A DNA stretch of 64,000 nt from Tepidimonas alkaliphilus (GTDB lineage: Bacteria > Pseudomonadota > Gammaproteobacteria > Burkholderiales > Burkholderiaceae_C), in contig NZ_VJNB01000002.1 of NCBI RefSeq assembly GCF_007556595.1, positions 186,001 through 250,000 of the forward strand. The letters run 5' to 3'. The notes beneath the pieces are model-generated. The model made no database searches, was not told where the DNA came from, and worked only from the letters and a program-made list of their open reading frames with translations. Position 1 is the stretch's first letter. Each line of letters begins with the position of its first letter. The position numbers and the translations under genes were made by a program. This document shows, piece after piece, positions 54,047 through 63,637 of the stretch.

Positions 54047-56176
54047 TCAGAAGGTCTCCCAGTCGTCGGCGGCGGCGGGCTTGGCCGAGGGCGCTGGGCT
54101 GCCGGCGCCCTTGGCGGGCGCGCCACCCGCCGCCAGCGCCTTCGGCGCGGCGGCCAGGCGCGCCGGCTGGGCCTGCAGCAGCTGCGCCGACTTGGCTGCG
54201 CCCTGCACCGCCTGCTTAAGCTTTTGCAACGTATCCACCACCGCCCGACCCGCGCGGATGAACGGCGATTCGCCCATCAGCAGGCGGTTGGCCTCTTCGG
54301 CGCGACCGGCGTTGACCAGCTCCGCCACGCGGCCGGTCTCCTGGTGGAAGTGCTTGTGCTGCTCCACCAGCGTGGCAAACAGCGGCAGGTGGCCCCACTG
54401 CCGCCCGCCGGCGCCGTAGATCCACTTGCCCAAGATGCAGCAGTCGTCGCGGCGGATGGTGGCCACGTCGAGCTTTTCGCCCTTGAGGATGGCGTTGCGC
54501 AGCTTGATGCGCCACTGCTGATGCGCTTTGATCGCCGCATCGAAATCCAGCTGATCGGGATCGCCTTTGGCCGCCATGGCGCGGCGCAACGCCGCCGCAT
54601 CTTCCTTGACCAGCAGCTTGTCTTGGTGCGTGAGGCGAAACACCCGGATCGTGCTGTGCACCGTTTGCACCTGCTCATCCAGCGACACCGACGCCGCGGC
54701 CAACTGCTCGACCATAGCAGCGTTTTGCTGCGTGATGGCATCGAGGTTGGCGATCGCCTCGGCAATTTGCGCCACGCCCTGCGTCTGCTCTTGCGCGGAG
54801 TGGTGCACATCCTCGAACATGCGCGCCACGCGCTCGACCGCCTCCATCACTGCGGTCATGCGCTCGTTGGCTTCAGTGGTGCGGGCATCGCCCGCCAACA
54901 CCCGCTGGCGCGACTCGGTGATGAGCTGACGGATTTGCTTGGCCGCCTCGCCGGTGCGCTGGGCCAGGGCCCGCACTTCGCCGGCCACCACCGCAAAGCC
55001 GCGACCCGCTTCGCCGGCGCGCGCCGCCTCCACCGCGGCGTTGAGCGCCAGAATGTTGGTCTGAAACGCCACGCCCTCGATGACCTGAATGATGTCGGTG
55101 ATGCGCTGCGACGAGTCGGTGATCTCGCGCATCGTGCCCGACAGCGCCGCCACCGCTTCGGTGCCGGCGCGCGCCAGCTCCAGCGTCTGGCGCGCCAACG
55201 CCACGCCCTGATCCGCCAGCCGCGCGGTCTCCTGCGTCGTGCCGTTGATCTCCTCCATCGACGCCGCGGTCTGCTGCAGGCTCGCGGCGGCGTTTTCGGT
55301 GCGGTGCGACAGGTCCTGGTTGCCGGCGGCGATCTCCTGCGTGCCGCCGCGCAGGTTGGCCACCTCGTGGCGGATGTCGCGCACCACCGTGCGCACGCCC
55401 ACCTCCACCTGCTGCAGCGCGAGCTGGATGCGGCGCAGTTCGTCATCGGTGTCCACCACGATCGGCTCGACCAGATCACCGGCGGCCAGGTGCTCAGCCT
55501 GGCGCACAATGCGCCGCAGCGGCCGCATGAACTGTCGCTCGATCATCCAGGCGGCCAGCGCCACCAGCGCCGCGGTGCTGAGCGCATCGCCCCACCACGG
55601 CCAGCCGAGCAGATGCCCCGCCACCGGCACCAAGCCGGCCAGCGCCACCGCCAACAAGATGCGCCCACGCAAGCCGGGCTTGAGCCGACGCGCCAGCGCC
55701 GGCAGCCAGCCGCTGCGCACCACCTCGCCGCCCTGCAGCCGCGTGCGCAAGCGCCCCTGCTCGGCCTCGGCGCGCATGCGCGCATACAGCGCCTCAGCGG
55801 CGGCGATTTCCTCCGGGGTGGCTTTGGTGCGCACCGAAAGAAAGCCGACGATCTCGCGCCCTTCGCGCACCGGCGTGGCGTTGGCGCGCACCCAGTAGTG
55901 GTCGCCGTTTTTGCGCCGGTTTTTGACCACGCCGCTCCACGGGCGCCCTTCATGCAGGATGGTGTGCCACATGTCGCGGAAGGCTTCTTCCGGCATGTCG
56001 GGATGGCGCACGATGTTGTGCGGCTGGCCCAGCAGCTCCTCGCGGCTGTAGCCGCTGATGGCCACGAAATTGTTGTTGGCGTAGGTGATGCGGCCTTTGA
56101 CGTCGGTGACCGAAATCAGCGTCTGGTCGGCCGGGAAATCGTAGAGCTTTTGGGTGACAGGCAGGTTCAGGCGCAT
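54047..56176 (-). CDS. Aer-like PAS chemoreceptor with CZB zinc-binding domain and CheR pentapeptide
   Basis: 709 residues from ATG 56176. The PAS domain (about 10-110) has [12 protein letters not shown] near 50, then a two-helix membrane region (about 165-205), HAMP (about 210-265) and the signalling domain with [12 protein letters not shown] near 375. A CZB domain follows (about 540-630), with the metal ligands H-Q-Q-W, C-C-I-L-G-K-W, H-L-P-L-F and H-K-H-F-H; CZB domains bind zinc and sense hypochlorous acid or zinc in other receptors. The protein ends D-W-E-T-F, a CheR-tethering pentapeptide at the end of a flexible Ala/Pro linker. It is a paralogue of the receptor at 26.5 kb, which lacks both additions. 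Confidence 0.92.
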   Translation of the reverse strand: MRLNLPVTQKLYDFPADQTLISVTDVKGRITYANNNFVAISGYSREELLGQPHNIVRHPDMPEEAFRDMWHTILHEGRPWSGVVKNRRKNGDHYWVRANATPVREGREIVGFLSVRTKATPEEIAAAEALYARMRAEAEQGRLRTRLQGGEVVRSGWLPALARRLKPGLRGRILLAVALAGLVPVAGHLLGWPWWGDALSTAALVALAAWMIERQFMRPLRRIVRQAEHLAAGDLVEPIVVDTDDELRRIQLALQQVEVGVRTVVRDIRHEVANLRGGTQEIAAGNQDLSHRTENAAASLQQTAASMEEINGTTQETARLADQGVALARQTLELARAGTEAVAALSGTMREITDSSQRITDIIQVIEGVAFQTNILALNAAVEAARAGEAGRGFAVVAGEVRALAQRTGEAAKQIRQLITESRQRVLAGDARTTEANERMTAVMEAVERVARMFEDVHHSAQEQTQGVAQIAEAIANLDAITQQNAAMVEQLAAASVSLDEQVQTVHSTIRVFRLTHQDKLLVKEDAAALRRAMAAKGDPDQLDFDAAIKAHQQWRIKLRNAILKGEKLDVATIRRDDCCILGKWIYGAGGRQWGHLPLFATLVEQHKHFHQETGRVAELVNAGRAEEANRLLMGESPFIRAGRAVVDTLQKLKQAVQGAAKSAQLLQAQPARLAAAPKALAAGGAPAKGAGSPAPSAKPAAADDWETF

Positions 56177-56393
56177 GGGGATCGCACAGTTCAACCGACG
56201 ACGGCGGACAGGGCGTTGGGGCGCATTCCGCCCTCACCTGCCCAACCCAGTGTAGCGCAAAGGCTGGCTGGCGCACCAGCGCCATCGACCGGGCGGAAGT
56301 GGCCGACGGCCAGCGCACCTGGAGCGCCGACCGACCGACTTTTTGACAACGGTCAAGCCGCAGCCGCGGGAAAACCCTAGATTGAAGAAACCC

Positions 56394-56410
56394 TTCCCAC
56401 GTTGTGGGAA
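56394..56410. promoter_or_regulatory. Perfect palindrome upstream of tsdA
   Basis: TTCCCAC-GTT-GTGGGAA with 7-base arms, 28 bases before the tsdA start. A shorter TTGAC-AACG-GTCAA repeat lies 40 bases further upstream, around a TTGACA -35 candidate at 56343. Either could be an operator; the first may also fold in the mRNA leader. Confidence 0.5.
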
Positions 56411-56438
56411 TCGGAGGTTGACCTGCAAGGAGAGCACC

Positions 56439-57491
56439 ATGAAAGCCATCCGGACGTCATTTCATCGTTGGCTCCCCAGCGCCGTGGCGCTGGCCGTTTG
56501 GGGCGCGGTGGCGCACGCCCAGACGCCGGCCACTCAAGCGCCTAAGCTGAAGCTGGAACAGATCCAGCCAACGCCGGTGGAGCAGCTGCCCGACGATCAC
56601 CTCGGGCGGCTGATCCGCTACGGCAAGGAGCTGACCGAACGCACTTTCGCCTACATCGGCCCGGAAGTGAAAGACCCCGCGATGCGTTACGCCGGCAACA
56701 ATCTGGCTTGCGCGTCGTGTCACCAAGCGGCAGCCACCAAAGAATACGCGATGCCGTGGCTTGGGGTGGCCGCGACCTTCCCGCAATACCGGGCGCGCGA
56801 GGACGACATCAGCACGCTGCAAGACCGTATCAACGGCTGCATGGAGCGCAGCATGAACGGCAAGCCGCTGCCGTGGGATTCGCGCGAAATGCGCGCTTTC
56901 GTCGCCTACATCACGCACCTCTCCAAAGGCGTGCCGATTGGCGCAGAGATTGAGGGCTTGGGCACGGTAACCACCCGCATGCCCAACCGCCGCGCCAACC
57001 CTGAAGCCGGCGCCAAGGTGTATGCCGCCAAGTGCGCCAGCTGCCATGGGGAAGACGGCCAGGGCCGCCGCGTCGGCCAGCCCGGTGACGCGCAGGGCTA
57101 CCTGTTCCCGCCGTTGTGGGGGCCGGACAGCTTCAACACCGGCGCCGGCATGAACCGGCTGGCAATGGCCACCCGCTTTGTTTATGCCAACATGCCGCTG
57201 GGCGCCAGCCACGGCAATGTGCAACTGACGTTGGATGAGGCTTATGATGTGGCCGCCTACATGCTGTCGCAACCGCGCCCTGAAAAAGCCGGGCTAGAAA
57301 AGGACTTCCCGGCGCGCTGGAACAAACCCGTGGATGCGGCTTTCCCGCCGTATTTGCTGGCCAACCCCGATCAGCACAAATATGGGCCGTTCCCGCCGCT
57401 GGTGCAAAAACAGCAGCAAATGAAAGCGCAACTGATGGAGTATGCGCGGCGCGAGCAAGCCGCAAGCGGAGCGGCTGCGGCTGGGCGCTGA
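56439..57491 (+). CDS. tsdA: Diheme c-type cytochrome, thiosulfate dehydrogenase TsdA type
   Basis: 350 residues with a signal peptide (1-27, ending A-H-A). An AAGGAG site precedes ATG 56439. There are two heme c motifs: C-A-S-C-H at 91-95 and C-A-S-C-H at 199-203. The TsdA signature R-I-N-G-C-M-E-R-S-M-N-G has Cys134 where TsdA enzymes carry the unusual cysteine ligand of the active-site heme, and A-M-P-W-L-G-V and R-A-R-E-D-D-I are also typical. It would join two thiosulfate molecules into tetrathionate (or the reverse) in the periplasm, delivering electrons to cytochrome c. It is about 40 kb from the sox genes and is a single-gene unit, with recX converging on it. Confidence 0.9.
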   Translation: MKAIRTSFHRWLPSAVALAVWGAVAHAQTPATQAPKLKLEQIQPTPVEQLPDDHLGRLIRYGKELTERTFAYIGPEVKDPAMRYAGNNLACASCHQAAATKEYAMPWLGVAATFPQYRAREDDISTLQDRINGCMERSMNGKPLPWDSREMRAFVAYITHLSKGVPIGAEIEGLGTVTTRMPNRRANPEAGAKVYAAKCASCHGEDGQGRRVGQPGDAQGYLFPPLWGPDSFNTGAGMNRLAMATRFVYANMPLGASHGNVQLTLDEAYDVAAYMLSQPRPEKAGLEKDFPARWNKPVDAAFPPYLLANPDQHKYGPFPPLVQKQQQMKAQLMEYARREQAASGAAAAGR

Positions 57492-57529
57492 ACGCGGTCA
57501 ACCCCGGCACGCAACGGCGGGCCGCAGCG

Positions 57530-58006
57530 TCAGCCCTCACCGTCTGCGGCGTCGTCGGCCACTGCCACGCGCGGCACGGTGCGGCGCGCCACCTCCGGCG
57601 CGAAGCCGCGCGCCAGCAGGAAGCGCAGCTGGCGCGCGCGTTCGGCGGCATCGCGCGGCGCGGTGCCGAAGCGGCGCGCCCACGCGGCCTGCGCGCGCTC
57701 GGCCTCGGTGGCCGCCAGGCGCGCATCGGCCTCCTCCAGCAGCACCTCGTCGGCAAAGCCGCGCGCGCGCAGCTCGGCCTGCAGCCGGGCGCGCCCGCGC
57801 CCTGCGGCGCGGCGGTGCAGGTGCGCCTCCAGCGCGCGCGCCTCGTCCAGCCAGCCGCGCCGCGCGCACTCATCCAGCACCGCTTCCAACTCCGCGGCGT
57901 CGGCGGCGTGCGGCGCCAGCCGCTGCGCCAGCTCCTGGCGCGTATAGTCGCGCCGCGCCAGCAGCCGCAGCGCGCGCGCCTTCAGCGTCGGGGCCGCGGC
58001 GGCCAT
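57530..58006 (-). CDS. recX: Regulatory protein RecX
   Basis: 158 residues from ATG 58006. It consists of three-helix repeats rich in Ala/Arg, with the family pattern R-A-L-R-L-L-A-R-R-D-Y-T-R-Q-E-L near residue 12, G-W-L-D-E-A-R near 53, G-R-A-R-L-Q-A-E-L near 75 and R-F-L-L-A-R-G-F near 135. RecX caps RecA filaments and inhibits strand exchange. It lies 7 bases after recA on the same strand, so the two form an operon. Codon use is extremely GC-rich here. Confidence 0.93.
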   Translation of the reverse strand: MAAAAPTLKARALRLLARRDYTRQELAQRLAPHAADAAELEAVLDECARRGWLDEARALEAHLHRRAAGRGRARLQAELRARGFADEVLLEEADARLAATEAERAQAAWARRFGTAPRDAAERARQLRFLLARGFAPEVARRTVPRVAVADDAADGEG

Positions 58007-58013
58007 GGCGACG

Positions 58014-59093
<1,080 letters not shown>

Positions 59094-59213
59094 GCTTGGC
59101 TTCCTTTTCGCTGGGGCGTTGAACGGGGGTTCGCACCGCCCTCCCTGCGACGCCGGCGGCGTCCGCGCGGTCGATGCGTGGACGCAGTGTAGCGCGTTGT
59201 CCAAAAAATTTCT

Positions 59214-59242
59214 TTAATTTTTTAGTCAGTTTACCTTACTAT
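59214..59242 (+). promoter_or_regulatory. Possible promoter of the MarR-family gene
   Basis: TTTAAT and TACTAT are 17 bases apart within a 45-base AT-rich stretch. The -10 box ends only 7 bases before the ATG, so the transcript would be leaderless. Confidence 0.4.
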
Positions 59243-59249
59243 TAAGACC

Positions 59250-59792
59250 ATGACGGTTTTGGCGTATGGCCCCGAAGAACGCTGGCGCTTGACGCACCTG
59301 GGCCGCTTGCTCGGTCATGCGCGGCGCCGCTTTGACGCGCGCGTGCTGGAGCTGATGGCGCATTCGCCGCAGGCGCCGCTGGCGCTGTCGAACCTGGCCG
59401 CGCGCGCGCAGATCAGCGCCGCCATCGTGCACATCACGCGCCACCTGCCGCTGGCCGGCGCGCGGCTGGGTGAGCTGGCCGCCAGCGCCGGCATGACCAA
59501 GCAGGCCATGGGCGAGCTGGTCGATCAGTGCGCCGCCTGGGGCCTGGTGCGGCGCGAGCCGGATCCGCGCGACGCCCGCGCGCGGCGCATCGTCTTCACC
59601 CCCACCGGGCTGGATTGGCTGCAGGCGTTTCGCCGCGCGGTGGAGCAAGCTGAAGCGGAATTTCGCGCCACCGTCGGCCCCGAAGTGGCGGCGGTGGTGC
59701 TGCTGGGGCTGGAAGCGTATGCCGACGGCAACGACGAGGGCGTGCCCCCGCAGCGTGCCTACAATGTTCGCCATCGCGATCGTGCGCCCTAG
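59250..59792 (+). CDS. MarR family transcriptional regulator
   Basis: 180 residues. The winged helix-turn-helix (about 60-125) has L-A-A-S-A-G-M-T-K-Q-A-M-G-E-L-V near residue 78 and the wing R-R-E-P-D-P-R-D-A-R-A-R-R near 100, typical of MarR. N- and C-terminal helices would form the dimer interface. Its target and ligand are unknown. It lies divergently from recA and 46 bases before a TctD-type regulator on the same strand. No ribosome site is visible and a -10 box ends near the start, suggesting a leaderless message. Confidence 0.87.
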   Translation: MTVLAYGPEERWRLTHLGRLLGHARRRFDARVLELMAHSPQAPLALSNLAARAQISAAIVHITRHLPLAGARLGELAASAGMTKQAMGELVDQCAAWGLVRREPDPRDARARRIVFTPTGLDWLQAFRRAVEQAEAEFRATVGPEVAAVVLLGLEAYADGNDEGVPPQRAYNVRHRDRAP

Positions 59793-59838
59793 ACGCCGCC
59801 CTCTGCTGCCGCGCGCGCTGGCGCCGAGGAGACCCCCG

Positions 59839-60513
59839 ATGCGCATCCTCATCGCCGAAGACGATCAGGTGCTGGCCGATGGGCTGCAACGCACGTTGCG
59901 CGCCGCCGGCGCCGCGGTGGATCACGTGGCCAGCGGCGAGGCCGCCGATGCTGCGCTGCTGGCGCACGCCAGCTTCGATTTGTTGATCTTGGATTTGGGC
60001 TTGCCGGGCCTTGGCGGGCTGGAGGTGCTCAAGCGCCTGCGCGCGCGCGGCTCGCGTCTGCCGGTTTTGATTTTGACGGCCGCCGACAGCGTGGAAGACC
60101 GCGTGCGCGGGCTCGATCTGGGAGCCGACGACTACATGGCCAAGCCGTTTGCGTTGGCCGAGCTGCAAGCGCGCGTGCGCGCGCTGGTGCGCCGCGGCAA
60201 CGGGGCGGCCTCCAGCCTCATTCAACACGGCCCATTGACCTACGACCTGGCTGGCCGCGTGGTCACGCTGGAGGGCCGCATGGTGGAGCTGTCGGCGCGC
60301 GAGCTCAGCCTGCTGGAAGTGCTGCTGCAACGCGCTGGGCGGCTGGTCAGCAAAGAGCAGCTGGTCGAGCGCTTGTGCGAATGGGGCGAGGAGGTCAGCA
60401 ACAACGCCATCGAGGTGTATATCCACCGTCTGCGCAAGAAGATCGAGCGCGGCCCGATCCGCATCGCCACCGTGCGCGGGCTGGGGTATTGCCTTGAAAA
60501 GATCCCCTCGTGA
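59839..60513 (+). CDS. tctD: OmpR-family response regulator (TctD-like)
   Basis: 224 residues from ATG 59839, with a GAGGAG site. The receiver has A-E-D-D near residue 6, the phospho-acceptor Asp in L-I-L-D-L-G-L-P near 51, T-A-A-D near 79 and K-P-F near 101. The C-terminal winged helix ends in V-R-G-L-G-Y-C-L. The paired kinase has the TctE-type N-terminal domain, so this is probably a carboxylate-responsive TctDE-like system, although no tricarboxylate transporter genes are adjacent. The kinase coding region overlaps the last 20 bases of this gene. Confidence 0.88.
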   Translation: MRILIAEDDQVLADGLQRTLRAAGAAVDHVASGEAADAALLAHASFDLLILDLGLPGLGGLEVLKRLRARGSRLPVLILTAADSVEDRVRGLDLGADDYMAKPFALAELQARVRALVRRGNGAASSLIQHGPLTYDLAGRVVTLEGRMVELSARELSLLEVLLQRAGRLVSKEQLVERLCEWGEEVSNNAIEVYIHRLRKKIERGPIRIATVRGLGYCLEKIPS

Positions 60514-61990
60514 GCCGCGCGGCAGCTGGCGCGGGCTGTTGCAGCGCGAGCAGCCTAGCCTCTTTGGCGAGATCCTCGATTGGATGCTGACGCCGCTGCT
60601 GTTGCTGTGGCCGCTGTCGCTGGGGCTGACGTGGTATGTGGCGCAAGGCATCGCCAATCGGCCTTACGACCGCGCGTTGGAATTCACCTTGCAGGCGCTG
60701 ACGCAGTTCGTCGCGGTGGAAGGCGGGCGGGTTACGTTTGCGCTGACGCCGCAGGCGCGTGAGCTGCTGCGCGCCGACGACACCGACCTGGTCTTCTATC
60801 AGGTGCGCGACGCCGCAGGGCGCTTGGTGGCCGGCGACCCAGCCTTTCCAACGCCGCAACGCGAGCCTTCAACCCGTCTGGGCAGCGTGCAGTTGCGCGA
60901 CGATCGCGTGCGCGACGAAGAGGTGCGCGTGGCCTACATCTGGCTGGCGCCAAGCGGCAGCCGCGAGCCGCTGGCGCTGGTGCAGGTGGGCGAGACGCGC
61001 GGCAAGCGCTCCAAGCTCGCCACCGAGATCATCAAGGGTGTGATGGTGCCGCAGTTCATCATCCTGCCGCTGGCGGTGCTGCTGGTGTGGCTGGCGCTGG
61101 TGCGCGGCATCCGGCCGCTCAGCGAGCTGGAGCGACGCATCCGCTCGCGCCGCCCGGACGACCTCAGCCCAATCGATTTGCACCACGTGCCGCAGGAAGT
61201 GGCGCCGCTGGTCGGCTCGATCAACGAGCTGCTGCAGCGGCTGGCGGTCACGCTGTCCAACCAAAAGCGGTTTTTGGCCGATGCGGCGCACCAGCTGAAA
61301 ACCCCGCTGGCGGGGCTGCGGCTGCAGGCGGAAATGGCGCAGCAGCAACTGCCGAGCGGCAGCGGCGATGAGATCGAGCGCACGCTGCGGCACATCGCCG
61401 CCTCCAGCGCGCGCGCCACCCACACCGTCAACCAGCTGCTGGCGCTGGCGCGCGCCGAAGCCGCCGGGCAGGCGCTGCCGCGCGAGCCGGTGGACCTGAC
61501 CGCGGTGGCGCGCGAGGTGGTGGAAGACCTGGTGCCGCTGGCGCTGGACAAAGGCATCGACCTGGGCTTTGAGACGCTGCCGCCGCCGGCCACCCTGCGC
61601 GGCGCGCCGCCGCTGCGGCTGTGGGGCAACGCGGTGCTGCTGGCCGAGCTGGCGCGCAACCTGATCGACAACGCCCTGCGCTACACCCCTTCGGGCGGCG
61701 TGGTCACGGTGCGCGTGCTCAGCGACCCCTGGGGCGGCGTGCAGGTGCTGCAAATCGAAGACGATGGCCCCGGCATTGCGCCGCAGGAGCGCGAGCGGGT
61801 GCTGGCCCCGTTTTACCGCACGCTGGGCACCAACGTCGAGGGCTCCGGACTGGGGCTGGCCATCGTGCACGAAATCGTGCGCCAGCATGGCGCGACGCTG
61901 ACGATGGAAGATGCCAACCCCGAGCGCCCAGAGCGCCCCGGCTTGCGAGTGGCGGTGCGCTTTCAAGCCGCATCGATGCGCGAGGTCTAA
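60494..61990 (+). CDS. tctE: Sensor histidine kinase (TctE-like)
   Basis: 498 residues from a TTG at 60494 inside the end of the regulator gene; a later start is possible. Two membrane segments (about 30-52 and 180-205) flank a periplasmic domain of the 2CSK-N/TctE kind, with N-R-P-Y-D-R-A-L near 55. The kinase core has A-A-H-Q-L-K-T-P-L-A-G-L near 267, N-L-I-D-N-A-L-R-Y near 390, E-D-D-G-P-G-I near 423 and G-S-G-L-G-L-A-I-V near 453. It should phosphorylate the adjacent response regulator in response to a small periplasmic ligand, possibly a carboxylate; the ligand is not predictable. Confidence 0.88.
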   Translation: MKRSPREPRGSWRGLLQREQPSLFGEILDWMLTPLLLLWPLSLGLTWYVAQGIANRPYDRALEFTLQALTQFVAVEGGRVTFALTPQARELLRADDTDLVFYQVRDAAGRLVAGDPAFPTPQREPSTRLGSVQLRDDRVRDEEVRVAYIWLAPSGSREPLALVQVGETRGKRSKLATEIIKGVMVPQFIILPLAVLLVWLALVRGIRPLSELERRIRSRRPDDLSPIDLHHVPQEVAPLVGSINELLQRLAVTLSNQKRFLADAAHQLKTPLAGLRLQAEMAQQQLPSGSGDEIERTLRHIAASSARATHTVNQLLALARAEAAGQALPREPVDLTAVAREVVEDLVPLALDKGIDLGFETLPPPATLRGAPPLRLWGNAVLLAELARNLIDNALRYTPSGGVVTVRVLSDPWGGVQVLQIEDDGPGIAPQERERVLAPFYRTLGTNVEGSGLGLAIVHEIVRQHGATLTMEDANPERPERPGLRVAVRFQAASMREV

Positions 61991-61996
61991 ACGACG

Positions 61997-63637
61997 ATGT
62001 CTCTTGCGGCGTCCCACCTTGCCACAGCCGTCGCGCCACCGCCTTGGCTGATGCGCGCCGAAGCGCACGCGCTGCCGCTTTTGCTGGATGACGCAGCGCT
62101 GGCCGCCGTGCTCGACCCTGAAACCGACGGCGCGGCGTTGGCCGCCCATCTGCATCGCGATCCTCCCCTTGGCTGGCGCTTGATCGCAGCGGCGCAGCGC
62201 TTGCTGCGCAGCGCGCAGCGCATCGAACATGTGGAGCACGCAATCGGGCTGCTCGGCGTCAGCCGCGCGCAAGCGCTGATTCGCCAGGCGGCGGCGCGGC
62301 GCTTGGATCCGCGCGCGCCGGGCCACCTCGCCTTTGCCGAGGCGGTGGCCACCAGCCTGCTGGCCGCACACTGGGCGCAGGCTTGCGCGCGCCAAGACCG
62401 GCGCGCCGATCACGCCAGCGTGTATTGGCGCACCGCGCGCTGCGGCTGCGCGCAGTGGTTTTGGGCCCTGGCCGAGCCCGCGCGCGCGCAAGCGTGGCTG
62501 GAGCGCACCGCCGCCGGCGAGCGCGGCGCGTGGCTGGAGCGCCGCTGGCTGGGGGCGCCGCTGGCGACATGGGATGAGGCGCTGGCGTGCCAGCTGGGCT
62601 GGGAAGACCCTGATCTGTTGCCGCGCGCCCCGAGCTGCCATCCCGGCTTGCTGCGCCGCGCCGCTCGGCTGGCCTGGATCGAGACGCACCCGCCCGCCCC
62701 CGACGCCGACTTGGGCCGCTGGCTGCACCAGCCCGCGTTGGCGCCGCGGCTGTGGTTCCTGCTGGCGCGCGAGGCGATGGCCGACTGGCACGGCCCGCGC
62801 ACCGCGCTGCTGCTGCGCGTGCTGGCGACGCTGCGCGGCTGGCGGCTGGACGATACGATCGCCTTTGCGCACCGACACGCCGCCGAGGCCAGCCGCGGCC
62901 TGACGTGGGCGGCGTGGATCGGTGCGCCAGCCGCGCGGCTGTTTTGGGCGCGCCCCCCCGCGCGCCGACTGGCCGTCGCGCCACAAGAGGAGGCCGCCAC
63001 GCCGGCCGCGGCAGCGCCCACGGAGGCGACCCGACCCAAGCCTTCCTCCGAGCTGGCGCCCGCGGCGCCCGCTGCGCCGGCTACAGCGCCGTTGCTGCCG
63101 CTGGCCGACTTCGTCGAAGCGTGCCAGACGCGGCGCTTTGCCACGCTGGCCGAGTTCTTACAGGCGTTTGCGCTGACGCTGCGACAGTCGCTCGGGCTGG
63201 CGCGCTTTGCGCTGTTGATGCGCACCACCGACCCCGGGCGGCTGGTCTGCATCGCCGCGCACGGTTTCGGCGCTGCGGTGCAGCCGCGCCGGCTGCAGGT
63301 GCCGCTGGCGCAGGCGCCGCTGCTGGCGCGGCTGATGGGGCAACCCGGCGCCTTCCTGCGCGTGGCGCCGGCGCAAGTGCCGACCGCGCGCGCCCAACTT
63401 CCCGGCCCGCTGGACAGCGAGCTGCCCGCTGGCGGCGTGGCGCTGGCTACGCTGACGGTGCGCGGGCGCGCCGCTGGCGTCCTGTGGGCCGATGCGGGAA
63501 CCTGGGGGCAAGGGCTCACCGATGCGCAATACCAGGGCATCAAGCAGGTCACGCCACACTTCGCGCGCGAACTGACGCGGCTGCTGGTGCTGCAGCAGCG
63601 CCGCGCCAGCCAGCCCGCCGAAGGGCCGGCAGGCTAG
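61997..63637 (+). CDS. HDOD-like signalling protein (tentative)
   Basis: 546 residues, 6 bases after the kinase gene. The N-terminal region (about 25-230) has a helical pattern of HDOD proteins, including L-H-R-D-P-P-L-G-W-R-L near 52 and E-H-A-I-G-L-L-G near 80, where active-site metal ligands are not conserved. A Pro/Ala-rich linker (about 330-365) separates a C-terminal domain resembling GAF. HDOD proteins act in signalling rather than catalysis. Assignment is tentative because conserved motifs are weak. Its stop codon shares the bases CTAG with the stop of the MotB-like gene on the opposite strand. Confidence 0.5.
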   Translation: MSLAASHLATAVAPPPWLMRAEAHALPLLLDDAALAAVLDPETDGAALAAHLHRDPPLGWRLIAAAQRLLRSAQRIEHVEHAIGLLGVSRAQALIRQAAARRLDPRAPGHLAFAEAVATSLLAAHWAQACARQDRRADHASVYWRTARCGCAQWFWALAEPARAQAWLERTAAGERGAWLERRWLGAPLATWDEALACQLGWEDPDLLPRAPSCHPGLLRRAARLAWIETHPPAPDADLGRWLHQPALAPRLWFLLAREAMADWHGPRTALLLRVLATLRGWRLDDTIAFAHRHAAEASRGLTWAAWIGAPAARLFWARPPARRLAVAPQEEAATPAAAAPTEATRPKPSSELAPAAPAAPATAPLLPLADFVEACQTRRFATLAEFLQAFALTLRQSLGLARFALLMRTTDPGRLVCIAAHGFGAAVQPRRLQVPLAQAPLLARLMGQPGAFLRVAPAQVPTARAQLPGPLDSELPAGGVALATLTVRGRAAGVLWADAGTWGQGLTDAQYQGIKQVTPHFARELTRLLVLQQRRASQPAEGPAG

